A stretch of 64,000 nt of DNA from Aeromicrobium sp. Root236 (GTDB lineage: Bacteria; Actinomycetota; Actinomycetes; Propionibacteriales; Nocardioidaceae). The position numbers and the translations under genes are program-made. Positions 1 to 9,362 of this stretch are shown one piece after another. Under the pieces are notes generated by a model, which saw only the letters and a list, made by a program, of their open reading frames with translations, ran no database searches and had not been told where the DNA came from. The stretch is from contig NZ_LMIS01000001.1 of assembly GCF_001428805.1 (NCBI RefSeq), positions 186,001 through 250,000 of the forward strand, read 5' to 3'. Numbering within the stretch: the first letter of the stretch is position 1; each line of letters begins with the position of its first letter.

Positions 1-519
1 CGTCTCGACGTCGGCACGAGCGGCCTGATGGCCGTCGCGAAGTCCGAGCACGCCTACACCGTGCTCAAGCAGGCGTTCCGCGATCGTACGGTCGACAAGA
101 CCTATCACGCGCTCGTGCAGGGCCACCCCGACCCGCACATGGGCACGATCGACGCGCCGATCGCCCGGCACCCCAAGCACGACTTCAAGTTCACGGTCAA
201 GGACGGCGGACGCGAGAGCGTCACGCACTACGACACGCTCGAGGCGCACCGCTACGCCAGCCTGCTGACGATCAAGCTCGAGACCGGCCGCACGCACCAG
301 ATCCGCGTCCACATGAGCGCGCTGCACCATCCCTGCGTCGGCGACCTGATGTACGGCGCCGATCCGACGCTGGCCAAGAAGGTCGGGCTCGACCGCCAGT
401 GGCTGCACGCCAAGAAGCTCGGCTTCCTGCACCCGCGCACGGGGGACTACGTCGAGTTCGACTCGGACTACCCCGACGACCTCAACGCGGCACTCGCGGT
501 CGTGCGCGACCTCGACTGA
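1..519 (+). CDS. rluD: RluD/RluA-family 23S rRNA pseudouridine synthase, C-terminal part
   Basis: The gene enters from the left edge; reading is open from base 1 and the true start lies outside. The visible part begins with [15 protein letters not shown], the conserved RLD-x-x-TSG core that carries the catalytic Asp of the RluA/RluD class. It continues through KTYHALVQG and the conserved [20 protein letters not shown] block near the C-terminus. Such enzymes isomerise uridines of large-subunit rRNA. In actinobacteria this gene usually lies in an lspA-rluD-dnaE neighbourhood, and dnaE follows here at 5829 after an inserted block of genes. About 172 residues are visible. The RluD versus RluA/RluC assignment cannot be settled without the N-terminal half. 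Confidence 0.9.
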   Translation, partial: RLDVGTSGLMAVAKSEHAYTVLKQAFRDRTVDKTYHALVQGHPDPHMGTIDAPIARHPKHDFKFTVKDGGRESVTHYDTLEAHRYASLLTIKLETGRTHQIRVHMSALHHPCVGDLMYGADPTLAKKVGLDRQWLHAKKLGFLHPRTGDYVEFDSDYPDDLNAALAVVRDLD

Positions 520-528
520 ACCGCACGC

Positions 529-565
529 ACGACGGCCCGGCTCGATCCACGAGCCGGGCCGTCGT
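529..565. terminator. Bidirectional terminator between rluD and the MFS gene
   Basis: A perfect 15-bp stem (529-543 with 551-565) closes a 7-nt loop in the 60-bp gap between two convergent genes. There is no long T-run, which is usual for GC-rich actinobacterial terminators. It could serve both strands. Confidence 0.75.
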
Positions 566-579
566 CATGTGAGGCGAAG

Positions 580-2178
580 TCAGCCGACGTGGATGGCCTC
601 GGGACCATCGGTGGCCAGCTCCGTGTGCTTGACGTCGAGGAACACCCAGATGATCGCCGAGGCGGCGAGCATCAGCCCCGCCGCGACCAGGAAGGCATGG
701 GTCGCGCCGTCGTGGAAGGAGATGAAGAACAGGGCCCGCTCGGCCAGGCCGGGATCGCTCGCGGCCTTCGACACGGGTCCGGTGGCCTGGTCCAGCGAGT
801 TGCCGGAGAAGTGCAACGCGACGGTGCTGAGCACGGCGAGCCCGAGCGCGCCGCCGACCTGCTGCATCGTGTTGAGCACTCCGGACCCGATGCCCGAGTC
901 CTCGGCCTGCACGTGGTGCACCGCGGTCAGCGTGAGCGGCACGAACACCATGCCCATGCCGATCGCCATCACGAGCACGTACGGGAAGACGTGGCCCCAG
1001 TAGGAGACGTCGGCCGACCCGCGGGCAGCGGATGCCAGCGCGCCAGCAGGGGAGTCGTCGATCGGGATGCGCGAGAACATGAACAGGCTGACCGCGGCCA
1101 GCAGCGTGCCGATGCCGGCGAGGAACCGCGGAGCCACCTTGCTGACCAGGTTGGAGACGACGCCGGCGCCGATCACGATGCCGAACGAGAACGGCAGGAA
1201 GGCGAAGCCCGCCTTGAGCGACGAGTAGCCCATGACCTGCTGGATGAACAGGCTCAGGTAGAAGAACATGGCGAACATCGCCGCGGGCGCGATCATCATC
1301 GCGACGAAGCTGGTCGCCCGCGTGCGGTTGGCGAAGATGCGGGTCGGCAGCAGCGGGTGCTCGACGCGCGACTCGATGACCACGAAGCTGACCAGCAGGA
1401 TGATGCCGGCCGCCAGGGAGGCGATGGTCTGGACGTGGTCCCAGCCGTACGCCTGCTGACCGGCGCGGGACAGCCCGAAGACGATCCCGAGCAGGCCCAG
1501 GGTTCCGGTGACGGCACCCGGGATGTCGAGCCAGCCGGTGTGCTTCTCCGACTCCCGCAGGACGCGCGGGGCGGCGAGGGCGGCCAGCAGGCCGATCGGG
1601 ACGTTGATGAGGAACGTGAGGCGCCAGCCGTCGACGCCCAGGGGCTGGTCGAGGCCGGTGAGCCAGCCGCCGAGGATCAGCCCGATCGCCGCACCGATGC
1701 CGGACATCGTGGCGTACGCCGCCATGGCACGGTTGCGCTGCGGGCCCGCCGGGAACGTCGTGGTGATCAGTGCGAGAGCGGCGGGGGCAGCCATGGCCGC
1801 ACCCACGCCCTGCAGTGCCCGCGAGCCGAGCAGCAGGCCCTCGTTCTGGGCGAGGCCGCCCAGCAGCGAGGCGACCGCGAAGAGGGTCAGGCCGCTCATG
1901 AAGAGCAGGCGGCGCCCGTAGAGGTCACCGAGACGGCCGCCCAGGAGGAGCAGGCCGCCGAATGCCAAGGCGTACCCGGTGACGATCCACGTCAGGTTGG
2001 CCTGCGAGATGTCCAGGTCGGTCCCGATGTAGGGCAGGGCGATGTTGGCGATGGTGCCGTCGAGCACCACCATCAGCTGCGCCATGAGGATCAGCACCAG
2101 GGCGAGCCCCGCGTGCGGGGCAGGGGCGGTCTCGGGAGCGCTCGACTCCGCAGGATCGAGTGATTCGACGTCGGTCAT
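580..2178 (-). CDS. MFS drug:H+ antiporter, DHA2 (EmrB/QacA) type
   Basis: A 532-residue polytopic membrane protein. The length and roughly 14 hydrophobic segments fit the DHA2 drug-efflux family. The N-terminal core reads VLDGTIANIALPYIG, followed by motif A-like GRLGDLYGRRLLF and a proline/alanine-rich antiporter segment around QGVGAAMAAPAALA. A strongly hydrophilic stretch lies near residues 430-445. The ATG at 2178 is chosen because it gives a short cytoplasmic N-terminus before the first membrane segment and has AAGGA a few bases upstream; longer openings would run into the tetR gene. It lies 32 bp downstream of tetR on the same strand, so the two form a repressor-pump operon. The substrate is unknown. 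Confidence 0.88.
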   Translation of the reverse strand: MTDVESLDPAESSAPETAPAPHAGLALVLILMAQLMVVLDGTIANIALPYIGTDLDISQANLTWIVTGYALAFGGLLLLGGRLGDLYGRRLLFMSGLTLFAVASLLGGLAQNEGLLLGSRALQGVGAAMAAPAALALITTTFPAGPQRNRAMAAYATMSGIGAAIGLILGGWLTGLDQPLGVDGWRLTFLINVPIGLLAALAAPRVLRESEKHTGWLDIPGAVTGTLGLLGIVFGLSRAGQQAYGWDHVQTIASLAAGIILLVSFVVIESRVEHPLLPTRIFANRTRATSFVAMMIAPAAMFAMFFYLSLFIQQVMGYSSLKAGFAFLPFSFGIVIGAGVVSNLVSKVAPRFLAGIGTLLAAVSLFMFSRIPIDDSPAGALASAARGSADVSYWGHVFPYVLVMAIGMGMVFVPLTLTAVHHVQAEDSGIGSGVLNTMQQVGGALGLAVLSTVALHFSGNSLDQATGPVSKAASDPGLAERALFFISFHDGATHAFLVAAGLMLAASAIIWVFLDVKHTELATDGPEAIHVG

Positions 2179-2210
2179 GGGATTCCTTCTGTGTGGTGGT
2201 GGCAGTGCGC

Positions 2211-2816
2211 TCAGCCGCGAGTGACGGCCGGCATGATGACCTGGTCGATGACCCGGGTGATCAGGTCCTCGGTGGGTGTCTCGCCGAGGAAGAACAGGCG
2301 GTGCAGGACGATGCCCGGCAGGCACGGGCTGACCAGCGCGAGGTCGACGTCGGCGGCGATCTCGCCGCGTGCCTTCGCGCGCTCGAAGATCGCGTCGTTC
2401 ACCGCGATCTTGGGGGCGACGACGTCGCGGCGGTAGACCTCCGCGAACTCCGGGTCCCGGCTGACCGCGGTGATCAGACTTCCGACGAGCGCCATCTGCT
2501 GACGGTCGGTGACGCCGCCCATCCCGCAGTAGGTCGCGATGAGGTCCCCGCGCAGGGTGCCCGTGTCGGTGACGACCGGCTCGCCCATGTGGGCGATCAG
2601 GGCGTCGATGACGAGCTGGGCCTTGCCGTTCCAACGACGGTAGAGCGTCGCCTTGGATGCCTTGGCCTCGGCGGCGACTGCGTCCAGCGTCAGGCGGTCG
2701 TAACCCACCTCGGCCAGCACCTGGAGCGTGGCGTCGAAGATCTCCTGCTCGCGCCCGCCTTCGACACGTGGGCGCGTCGAGGTGCCGGCAGATGCCTGCT
2801 GGGCTGCGGGGGACAT
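2211..2816 (-). CDS. TetR-family transcriptional repressor
   Basis: 201 residues. The N-terminal helix-turn-helix is visible at about residues 25-70: EIFDATLQVLAEVGYDRLTLDAV, then AKASKATLYRRWNGKAQLV, the classic TetR recognition-helix signature. The remaining two thirds form the variable ligand-binding domain. A good AGGAG site precedes the ATG. The gene is first in an operon with the MFS pump and is divergent from the aminotransferase at 2965. An inverted repeat at 2837-2857 just upstream is a likely autoregulatory operator. By analogy with other TetR/efflux pairs it probably derepresses the pump when bound to a pump substrate; the ligand cannot be read from sequence. Confidence 0.88.
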   Translation of the reverse strand: MSPAAQQASAGTSTRPRVEGGREQEIFDATLQVLAEVGYDRLTLDAVAAEAKASKATLYRRWNGKAQLVIDALIAHMGEPVVTDTGTLRGDLIATYCGMGGVTDRQQMALVGSLITAVSRDPEFAEVYRRDVVAPKIAVNDAIFERAKARGEIAADVDLALVSPCLPGIVLHRLFFLGETPTEDLITRVIDQVIMPAVTRG

Positions 2817-2836
2817 GGGGACTCTCCTGTACGGAT

Positions 2837-2857
2837 GAAACGGTACGGTTTCGTTTC
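2837..2857. promoter_or_regulatory. Candidate TetR operator
   Basis: An inverted repeat GAAACG-N9-CGTTTC lies 21 bp upstream of the tetR start. It is embedded in a stretch with three GTACGG-like repeats (2829-2876). On the minus strand a TTGAAA that could act as a -35 element overlaps the right arm. The position is what an autorepressing TetR protein would need. The site assignment is inference. Confidence 0.5.
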
Positions 2858-2964
2858 AAGAACGTACGGCACGGTCCGCCTCCGGCACAAGTCCGGCCGT
2901 CGGGGCGGGTGTCATGAGGACGACACCTGCTCGGGCAGCTGCCGCGGTCGTGGACAATGAGTCC

Positions 2965-4185
2965 ATGAGCATCGTGCGCCAGTCCGAGAAGCTGAGGGAT
3001 GTCCTCTACGACATCCGTGGACCCGTCGCGTCACGAGCCGCCGCCCTGGAGGCCGAGGGCCACCGGATCATGAAGCTCAACATCGGCAACCCCCAGCCGT
3101 TCGGGTTCGACGCGCCGGCGGAGATCCTGCAGGACGTCATCGCGGCGCTGCCCAGCTCAGCCGGCTACTCCGACTCGCGTGGCATCCAGTCGGCCAGGCG
3201 CGCCGTGGTGCACCACTACCAGCTGCAAGAGGGCTTCCCGACGATCGACATCGACGACGTCTGGATCGGCAACGGCGTCTCCGAGCTGATCCAGATGGCG
3301 CTGCAGGCGTTGCTCGACAACGGCGACGAGGTCCTCGTGCCGGTGCCGGACTATCCGCTGTGGACCGCCGTCACCAACCTCGCCGGCGGGGTGCCGGTGC
3401 ACTACCGGTGCGACGAGGACAACGACTGGAACCCCGACCTCGAGGACCTCGAGTCCAAGATCACCGACCGCACCCGCGTCATCGTCGTGATCAACCCCAA
3501 CAACCCGACCGGCGCGGTCTACTCCCGCGAGACGCTCGACGCGATCGCCGACCTGGCCCGCAAGCACGACCTGGTCCTGATGGCCGACGAGATCTACGAC
3601 AAGATCCTCTACGACGACGCGGTCCACATCCCGCTGGCGAGCGTCGCGCCCGACGTGCTGACGCTGACGTTCAACGGCCTGTCCAAGGCGTACCGGGTGT
3701 GCGGCTACCGCGCCGGCTGGCTCGTCGTGACCGGGCCCCTGGAGCGGGCCGGTGACTACCTCGAGGGCATCACGCTGCTCGCCTCGATGCGGTTGTGCCC
3801 CAACGTCCCGGCCCAGAACGCGATCCAGGTCGCGCTCGGCGGCTACCAGTCGATCAAGGAGCTCATCCTGCCCGGCGGGCGGTTGCTGGAGCAGCGCGAC
3901 ACCGCCGTCAACGAGCTGCGCAAGATCCCCGGCGTCAGCGTCGTCACCCCCAAGGGTGCCCTGTACACCTTCCCGCGCCTGGATCCTGACGTCTACCCGA
4001 TCAAGGACGACCAGCAGCTCGTGCTCGATCTGTTGCTGCAGGAGAAGATCCTGCTGACCCAGGGCACCGGCTTCAACTGGCCGGACACCGACCACCTGCG
4101 CATCGTCACGCTGCCGTGGGCTCGCGACCTCGCCGAGGCCATCCAGCGGCTCGGCAACTTCCTGAGCACCTACCGGCAGGTCTGA
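2965..4185 (+). CDS. PLP-dependent aminotransferase, AlaA-like (alanine/aspartate type)
   Basis: 406 residues, class I/II aminotransferase fold. The N-terminus (QSEKLRDVLYDIRGPV) and LNIGNPQPFGFDAP match the AlaA (glutamate-pyruvate transaminase) subgroup. The substrate-site block INPNNPTGAVYS is followed by MADEIYDKILYD (cofactor Asp/Tyr) and the Schiff-base lysine in NGLSKAYRVCGYRAGW. The likely role is alanine synthesis from pyruvate and glutamate. The start at 2965 is preferred to an in-frame GTG at 2914: the sequence GACAAT (2953-2958) lies exactly 6 nt before the ATG, there is no Shine-Dalgarno, and family members begin here. It is divergent from tetR. Substrate specificity within the family is not certain. 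Confidence 0.88.
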   Translation: MSIVRQSEKLRDVLYDIRGPVASRAAALEAEGHRIMKLNIGNPQPFGFDAPAEILQDVIAALPSSAGYSDSRGIQSARRAVVHHYQLQEGFPTIDIDDVWIGNGVSELIQMALQALLDNGDEVLVPVPDYPLWTAVTNLAGGVPVHYRCDEDNDWNPDLEDLESKITDRTRVIVVINPNNPTGAVYSRETLDAIADLARKHDLVLMADEIYDKILYDDAVHIPLASVAPDVLTLTFNGLSKAYRVCGYRAGWLVVTGPLERAGDYLEGITLLASMRLCPNVPAQNAIQVALGGYQSIKELILPGGRLLEQRDTAVNELRKIPGVSVVTPKGALYTFPRLDPDVYPIKDDQQLVLDLLLQEKILLTQGTGFNWPDTDHLRIVTLPWARDLAEAIQRLGNFLSTYRQV

Positions 4186-4200
4186 CCCGAAGGCGCGGAG

Positions 4201-5214
4201 TCAGTCGGCGGCGCGGAGGGCCTGGTGTACGTCGGCAGCTCCGTGGTCGTCGGCGTCCCTGAGCCGATCGGCCGCGAGGTCACCGGCCCGGCGTGCCGCG
4301 TTGAGCATGTGCCGCACCTGGTCGAAGTGGTTCGTCCAGTCACGCTTGAAGCCGTCGTTGCTGCCGACCCGTTCGTCGTCCGGCAGCATCCGACCGGCCC
4401 GGATCGCGAGCCGGATGTCCTCGAGCCGGTGCTCGGCCTGGTCGAGCGCGCGGGCGGCCTCGTGGATCACGTCGCCGACAGCGCGTACGGCCGCCGGGCC
4501 CGAGATGGTGTGGTGGGCCCCACCGTCGTCGTGGTCGCCGGACTCCTCGAACGCCACGTTCTGGTGGCGCGGGAGCTTCTCGTCGACCTGGTTGTCAGCG
4601 GTCTTGGCCTTCTGGACCAGGTCGGCGTACTCGTCGACGAGCCCCCGGACCGTGTGGCGGTAGGCCGTGATGGCCTGCTCGACCGCGCTGCCGTCCTCGA
4701 GCAGCATCGCCTGGGCGTGCGCACCACCGGAGCCGTCGGCGAACGTGACGCCGGCCTGTCGCTTCAGCTGCGTCAGGTGGGCGCCCGCGGCGTCGGAGTC
4801 GATGTGATGGATGAGCGCCTCCACGTTGGCCGGCGCGTTCTTGTGGCCGTGCAGGGCGTCGCGGAACGCGTCCCGGGCCTGGCGCCACCGCCGGCTGAGG
4901 TCGCCGACACCGTCCTGCGAGTGCGTGAGCACGTCGGCGGCGTGATCGATCGCATCGGCCAGCGTCTCGAGCTGCTGCGAGTCGGCGTCGAGCGTACGAC
5001 CGGTGCGCTGCGCCGCGTGGGAGAGCGCAAGGACGATCCTGCCGCGCTCACCGTCCGGCGGGTTGGCCTGCTTGAGCTGGTCACTCGCCTGGTCGACCTG
5101 TCGGCAGAGGCCGCGAAGCCCCTGCACGGCGCTGCGAAGCTGTGCGGGCTGGCCCGGGATGCGGATCGTGTCGGGTCCGATCGGCCCGGCCACGAGCTCG
5201 GCGTGCAGCGTCAT
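4201..5214 (-). CDS. Alpha-helical hypothetical protein, possibly WXG100/ESX-related
   Basis: Not recognised. A 337-residue, charged, Ala- and Gln-rich protein that should be almost entirely helical, with no signal peptide and no membrane segment. The N-terminal part (IRIPGQPAQLRSAVQGLRGLC, then RRWRQARDAF near residue 115) resembles the long helical N-termini of actinobacterial proteins that pair with WXG100 modules. There is no clean W-x-G and no secretion tail, so this is only a hint. The Shine-Dalgarno AGGGGG precedes the ATG, and a CATAAT -10 element lies upstream at 5247-5252 on the minus strand. It ends 16 bp from the aminotransferase stop, convergently. Confidence 0.65.
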   Translation of the reverse strand: MTLHAELVAGPIGPDTIRIPGQPAQLRSAVQGLRGLCRQVDQASDQLKQANPPDGERGRIVLALSHAAQRTGRTLDADSQQLETLADAIDHAADVLTHSQDGVGDLSRRWRQARDAFRDALHGHKNAPANVEALIHHIDSDAAGAHLTQLKRQAGVTFADGSGGAHAQAMLLEDGSAVEQAITAYRHTVRGLVDEYADLVQKAKTADNQVDEKLPRHQNVAFEESGDHDDGGAHHTISGPAAVRAVGDVIHEAARALDQAEHRLEDIRLAIRAGRMLPDDERVGSNDGFKRDWTNHFDQVRHMLNAARRAGDLAADRLRDADDHGAADVHQALRAAD

Positions 5215-5288
5215 GATTCCCCCTGAAGTCCGACGAGTGCTGCCTGATTATGGCCGACAGGTACGCCGTTCCGCCACCTACACGCCGA

Positions 5289-5687
5289 TCACCGCCCGGC
5301 CTGCTTGCGGGACACGAACGCTGCGACCTCCTCGCCACGGAACCGTGCGATGGCGTCGATGAGGTCGACCGGCAGCGGCTGGTCGAGCGGCAGCTGGATC
5401 GCGGACTTGCTGGTCCGGTAGGGCGCCAGCTCGTCGGCGAACCGGGCGTACGTCGCCGCGGTGGGGAACAGGTTGAGCGACGTGTGCTCGGTGTGGCCCG
5501 CGAACTGGATCACGACGACGCCGTCCTGCTTGTAGGCCGGGATGTTGTAGCTGATCGTCTCCTCGGCGTCGGGCAGCGCGGCGCGGATGATGCGCCGGGT
5601 CTCGGCGAGCCGCGGCTCGACGTCGTACGTCGCTGCCTCGACGTACTCGTCGACGGTCGTGAACTTCTGCTTGTCGTCGGTCACCAC
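5289..5687 (-). CDS. DUF1801 / YdhG-like (frataxin-fold) protein
   Basis: 132 residues. It contains the DUF1801 features: a TVDEYVEAATYDVEPRLAETRRI helix, ETISYNIPAYKQDG with its conserved Tyr/Pro, HTSLNLFP, and SKSAIQLPLDQPLP near the C-terminus. Members adopt an iron-chaperone or frataxin-like fold and are mostly uncharacterised. The frame starts with two consecutive GTG codons (5687 and 5684), and no strong ribosome site decides between them. It stands alone, upstream of and divergent from dnaE. Confidence 0.8.
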   Translation of the reverse strand: MVTDDKQKFTTVDEYVEAATYDVEPRLAETRRIIRAALPDAEETISYNIPAYKQDGVVVIQFAGHTEHTSLNLFPTAATYARFADELAPYRTSKSAIQLPLDQPLPVDLIDAIARFRGEEVAAFVSRKQAGR

Positions 5688-5780
5688 TCAGGTGTAGTCG
5701 ACATGCGCCCGGAAGGACAATTTGAGCGTGGTGGCGGGACGACACGGTCCGTGTTGGTCCGGAGCGTCAGGCCCCTCGAC

Positions 5781-5828
5781 TAGGCTGGAGCCCTTCCCCC
5801 ACGATCGCGCCGAGGAGGCCATTTTTCG
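5781..5828 (+). promoter_or_regulatory. dnaE promoter -10 and short leader
   Basis: TAGGCT at 5781-5786 matches the TANNNT -10 consensus of actinobacterial housekeeping promoters. It leaves a leader of about 35 nt that contains GAGGAGG as ribosome site, 10 nt before the ATG. Confidence 0.55.
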
Positions 5829-8800
5829 ATGTCGAGCGACTCGCCATTCGTGCACCTGCACGTGCACACGGAGTACTCGATGCTCGATGGCCACGCCCTG
5901 CTCGACCCGTTGTTCGAACGCACCGCCGAGCTCGAGATGCCGGCGATCGCGATGACCGATCACGGCAACCTGCACGGCGCCTACGACTTCTACAGCAAGG
6001 CGAAGGCGCACGGGATCAAGCCGATCATCGGCATGGAGGCCTACCTCACGCCCAACATCCCGCGCACCGAGAAGAAGGCCGTGCAGTGGAACAAGGGCGG
6101 CGACGACGACGTCTCCGGACGCGGCGCCTACACGCACATGACGCTGCTCTCCGAGACGACAGAGGGCATGCACAACCTGTTCCGCATCGGGTCCTACGCG
6201 AGCCTCGAGGGGCAGTACCGCAAGCCGCGCGCCGACCGCGACCTGCTGCAGCGCTACGGCAAGGGCCTCATCGCGACCACGGGCTGCCCGTCGGGCGAGA
6301 TCCAGACGTGGCTGCGCATCGGCAACTACGAGAAGGCGCGTGCATCGGCCGCGGAGTTCCAGGACATCTTCGGCAAGGAGAACTTCTTCCTCGAGCTGAT
6401 GGAGCACGGGCTCGAGATCGAGGCCCGCGTACGTGAGGGGCTCCTGCGGCTCAAGGCCGACCTCGGCCTGCCGGTCATCGCCACCAACGACTCCCACTAC
6501 GTCGCGCCCGAGGACGCCGAGGCGCACGACGCGTTGCTGTGCATCGGCACCGGCACGACGCTGGCCGACCCCAAGCGCTTCCGGCTCGACGGCGGCGGCT
6601 ACTACATCAAGTCGGCCAAGGAGATGCGCGACCTCTGGGAGGACCGGTTCGACCTCAAGGAGGCGTGCGACAACACGCTGCTGATCGCCGAGCGGTGCGA
6701 GGTCGAGTTCACCGAGTCCAACGGCGGCTACATGGCGCGGGCCGACATCCCCGCCGGCGAGACCGAGGAGAGCTGGTTCGTCAAGGAGGTGTGGCGGGGC
6801 ATCGAGTCGCGCTATCCCGGCGACAAGCTGACCGACGAGGTCCGCGCGCGCACCGAGATGGAGCTCGACGTCGTCCGCGAGAAGGGCTACTGCGGCTACT
6901 ACCTCGTGGTCGCCGACTTCATCAACTGGGCCAAGGACAACAACATCCGCGTCGGTCCTGGTCGCGGCTCGGGTGCCGGCTCGATCGCCGCCTACGCCTT
7001 GCGGATCACCGACCTCTGCCCGCTGACCCACGGCCTGATCTTCGAGCGCTTCCTCAACCCCGAGCGTCCCTCGATGCCCGACTTCGACATCGACTTCGAC
7101 GAGCGCCGGCGGGGCGAGGTCATCCGCTACGTCAGCAACAAGTACGGCGAGGAGCGCGTCGCGATGATCGCGACGTTCGGCCGGCTCAAGTCCAAGGCCG
7201 CCATCAAGGACGCCGCCCGCGTCATGGACTACCCGTTCGGCCACGGCGAGCGCATCACCAAGGCGTTGCCGCCCGACGTCATGGGCAAGGGCGTCGCCCT
7301 GCGGGACATCTTCGACAAGGACCACAAGCGCTACGGCGACGGTGCCGACTTCCGCCGCATGTACGAGGACGACGCCGACGTCCGCAAGATCTACGACACG
7401 GCGCTGGGGCTCGAGGGCCAGGTCCGCCAGTGGGGCGTCCACGCCGCGGGCGTCATCATGTCCAGCGACCCGCTGATCGACATCGTCCCGATCATGAAGC
7501 GCGAGCAGGATGGCGCGATCATCACCCAGTTCGACTACCCGATGTGCGAGGCGCTCGGGCTGGTCAAGATGGACTTCCTGGGCCTGCGCAACCTCACGGT
7601 GCTCGACGACGCCCTGGAGAACATCAAACGCAACCGCGACATCGACCTGGTCCTCGAGGACCTGACGTTCGACGACCCGGCGACGTACGACCTGCTGGCC
7701 CGGGGCGACACGCTGGGCGTGTTCCAGCTCGACGGCGGTCCCATGCGAGCGCTCCTACGCAGCATGAAGCCCGACAAGTTCGAGGACATCTCGGCCGTCG
7801 GTGCGCTCTACCGGCCCGGGCCCATGGGCGCGGACTCGCACAACAAGTACGCCCGCCGCAAGAACGGGCGCGAGCCGATCGACCCGATCCACCCCGAGCT
7901 CGAGGAACCGCTCGCCAAGGTGCTCGGCGAGACCTACGGCCTGATCGTCTACCAAGAGCAGGTCATGGAGATCGCGCAGGTCCTGGCGGGGTTCTCGCTC
8001 GGACAAGCCGACAACCTGCGCCGCGCGATGGGCAAGAAGAAGAAGTCCGAGCTCGACAAGCAGTACGCCGGCTTCCAGGCCGGCATGCTCGAGCGCGGCT
8101 ATTCCCAGAAGGCGATCACGACGCTGTGGGACATCCTGCTGCCGTTCTCGGACTACGCGTTCAACAAGGCGCACTCCGCGGCCTACGGCGTCATCTCCTA
8201 CTGGACCGCCTACCTCAAGGCCAACTACCCGGCCGAGTACATGGCCGCGCTGCTCACCAGCACGCGCGGCGACAAGGACAAGTCGGCGATCTACCTCAAC
8301 GAGTGCCGCCGCATGGGCATCAAGGTGCTGCCGCCGGACGTCAACGAGTCGGTCTCCAACTTCGCGTCGGTCGGCGCCGACATCCGCTTCGGCCTCGGGG
8401 CGATCCGCAACATCGGCGAGAACGTCGTCGCCGGCATCGTCGAAGGACGCACCGAGAGCGGTCCCTACACCGACTTCAACGACTTCCTCAGCAAGGTGCC
8501 GACGCTCGTCTGCAACAAGCGCGTGCTCGACTCCCTGATCAAGGCCGGGGCGTTCGACTCGCTCGGTCACCGTCGCCGCGCCCTGACGACGGTCGCCGAG
8601 GAAGGCGTCGATCTCTACATCGACCTCAAGCGCCAGGCGGCGATCGGCCAGGACTCGCTGTTCGGCGGCGAGGACGACGCCTTCGCCGGTGGCACCGTCG
8701 ACGTGCCCGACACGATGCCGGAGTGGGAGAAGACCCAGCTCCTGGCGTTCGAGCGCGACATGCTCGGCCTCTACGTCTCCGACCACCCGCTGCAAGGGCT

Positions 8801-9362
8801 CGAGCACGTGCTCCGCGCCAGCAGCGACTGCACGGTCGGCGAGCTGCTCACCGACCTCGATCGGCCCGACGGCAGCACCGTGCGCATCTGCGGCCTCATC
8901 ACCGGGGTCCAACGACGCATGAGCAAGAAGGGCGACTCGTGGGCCTCGGTCACGATCGAGGACCTCGAGGGTGGGATCGAGGTCATGGTGTTCCCGGGCG
9001 CCTACCAGCTCGCCATGCCGGTGCTGATCCCCGACACGATCGTCGTCGTCAAGGGCCGGGTCCGCCGCAAGGACGAGGGGGTCGAGCTCAACGCGCTCGA
9101 GGTCACCCTCCCGGCGATGAACACCGGCGGGCCCGACCGTCCGCTGGTCGTCAGCCTGCCCGTGGCCCGCTGCACGACCGACACGATCAGCACCTTCAAG
9201 CAGGTGCTGGCGGCACACCCGGGCGTCTCCGAGGTGCACCTGCGCCTGATCGGCAACGGCTCGACCAAGGTCATGCGACTCGACGACAGCCTGCGTGTGG
9301 CACAGTCGTCCTCGTTGATCGCCGACCTGAAAGAGCTGCTGGGCCCCCATTGCCTCTCCTGA
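5829..9362 (+). CDS. dnaE: DNA polymerase III alpha subunit
   Basis: 1177 residues, the replicative polymerase catalytic subunit of the DnaE1 type. The N-terminal PHP domain begins with HLHVHTEYSMLDG and AMTDHGNLHGAYDFY; its metal-site residues look intact, so proofreading by the PHP domain is possible, as in mycobacterial DnaE1. The catalytic palm is visible as PDFDIDF (about residues 417-423). Helix-hairpin-helix and OB-fold regions follow, the latter around VRICGLITGVQRRMSKKGDSW (residues ~1017-1037). The ATG at 5829 has GAGGAGG upstream. A small membrane-protein gene overlaps its 3' end. Length is normal for the family. Confidence 0.97.
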   Translation: MSSDSPFVHLHVHTEYSMLDGHALLDPLFERTAELEMPAIAMTDHGNLHGAYDFYSKAKAHGIKPIIGMEAYLTPNIPRTEKKAVQWNKGGDDDVSGRGAYTHMTLLSETTEGMHNLFRIGSYASLEGQYRKPRADRDLLQRYGKGLIATTGCPSGEIQTWLRIGNYEKARASAAEFQDIFGKENFFLELMEHGLEIEARVREGLLRLKADLGLPVIATNDSHYVAPEDAEAHDALLCIGTGTTLADPKRFRLDGGGYYIKSAKEMRDLWEDRFDLKEACDNTLLIAERCEVEFTESNGGYMARADIPAGETEESWFVKEVWRGIESRYPGDKLTDEVRARTEMELDVVREKGYCGYYLVVADFINWAKDNNIRVGPGRGSGAGSIAAYALRITDLCPLTHGLIFERFLNPERPSMPDFDIDFDERRRGEVIRYVSNKYGEERVAMIATFGRLKSKAAIKDAARVMDYPFGHGERITKALPPDVMGKGVALRDIFDKDHKRYGDGADFRRMYEDDADVRKIYDTALGLEGQVRQWGVHAAGVIMSSDPLIDIVPIMKREQDGAIITQFDYPMCEALGLVKMDFLGLRNLTVLDDALENIKRNRDIDLVLEDLTFDDPATYDLLARGDTLGVFQLDGGPMRALLRSMKPDKFEDISAVGALYRPGPMGADSHNKYARRKNGREPIDPIHPELEEPLAKVLGETYGLIVYQEQVMEIAQVLAGFSLGQADNLRRAMGKKKKSELDKQYAGFQAGMLERGYSQKAITTLWDILLPFSDYAFNKAHSAAYGVISYWTAYLKANYPAEYMAALLTSTRGDKDKSAIYLNECRRMGIKVLPPDVNESVSNFASVGADIRFGLGAIRNIGENVVAGIVEGRTESGPYTDFNDFLSKVPTLVCNKRVLDSLIKAGAFDSLGHRRRALTTVAEEGVDLYIDLKRQAAIGQDSLFGGEDDAFAGGTVDVPDTMPEWEKTQLLAFERDMLGLYVSDHPLQGLEHVLRASSDCTVGELLTDLDRPDGSTVRICGLITGVQRRMSKKGDSWASVTIEDLEGGIEVMVFPGAYQLAMPVLIPDTIVVVKGRVRRKDEGVELNALEVTLPAMNTGGPDRPLVVSLPVARCTTDTISTFKQVLAAHPGVSEVHLRLIGNGSTKVMRLDDSLRVAQSSSLIADLKELLGPHCLS

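Noticed and set aside
4201..5214. Calling the helical protein a type VII secretion substrate
   Set aside because: There is no clear W-x-G motif and no YxxxD/E tail, and no ESX genes are near; it is kept as hypothetical.
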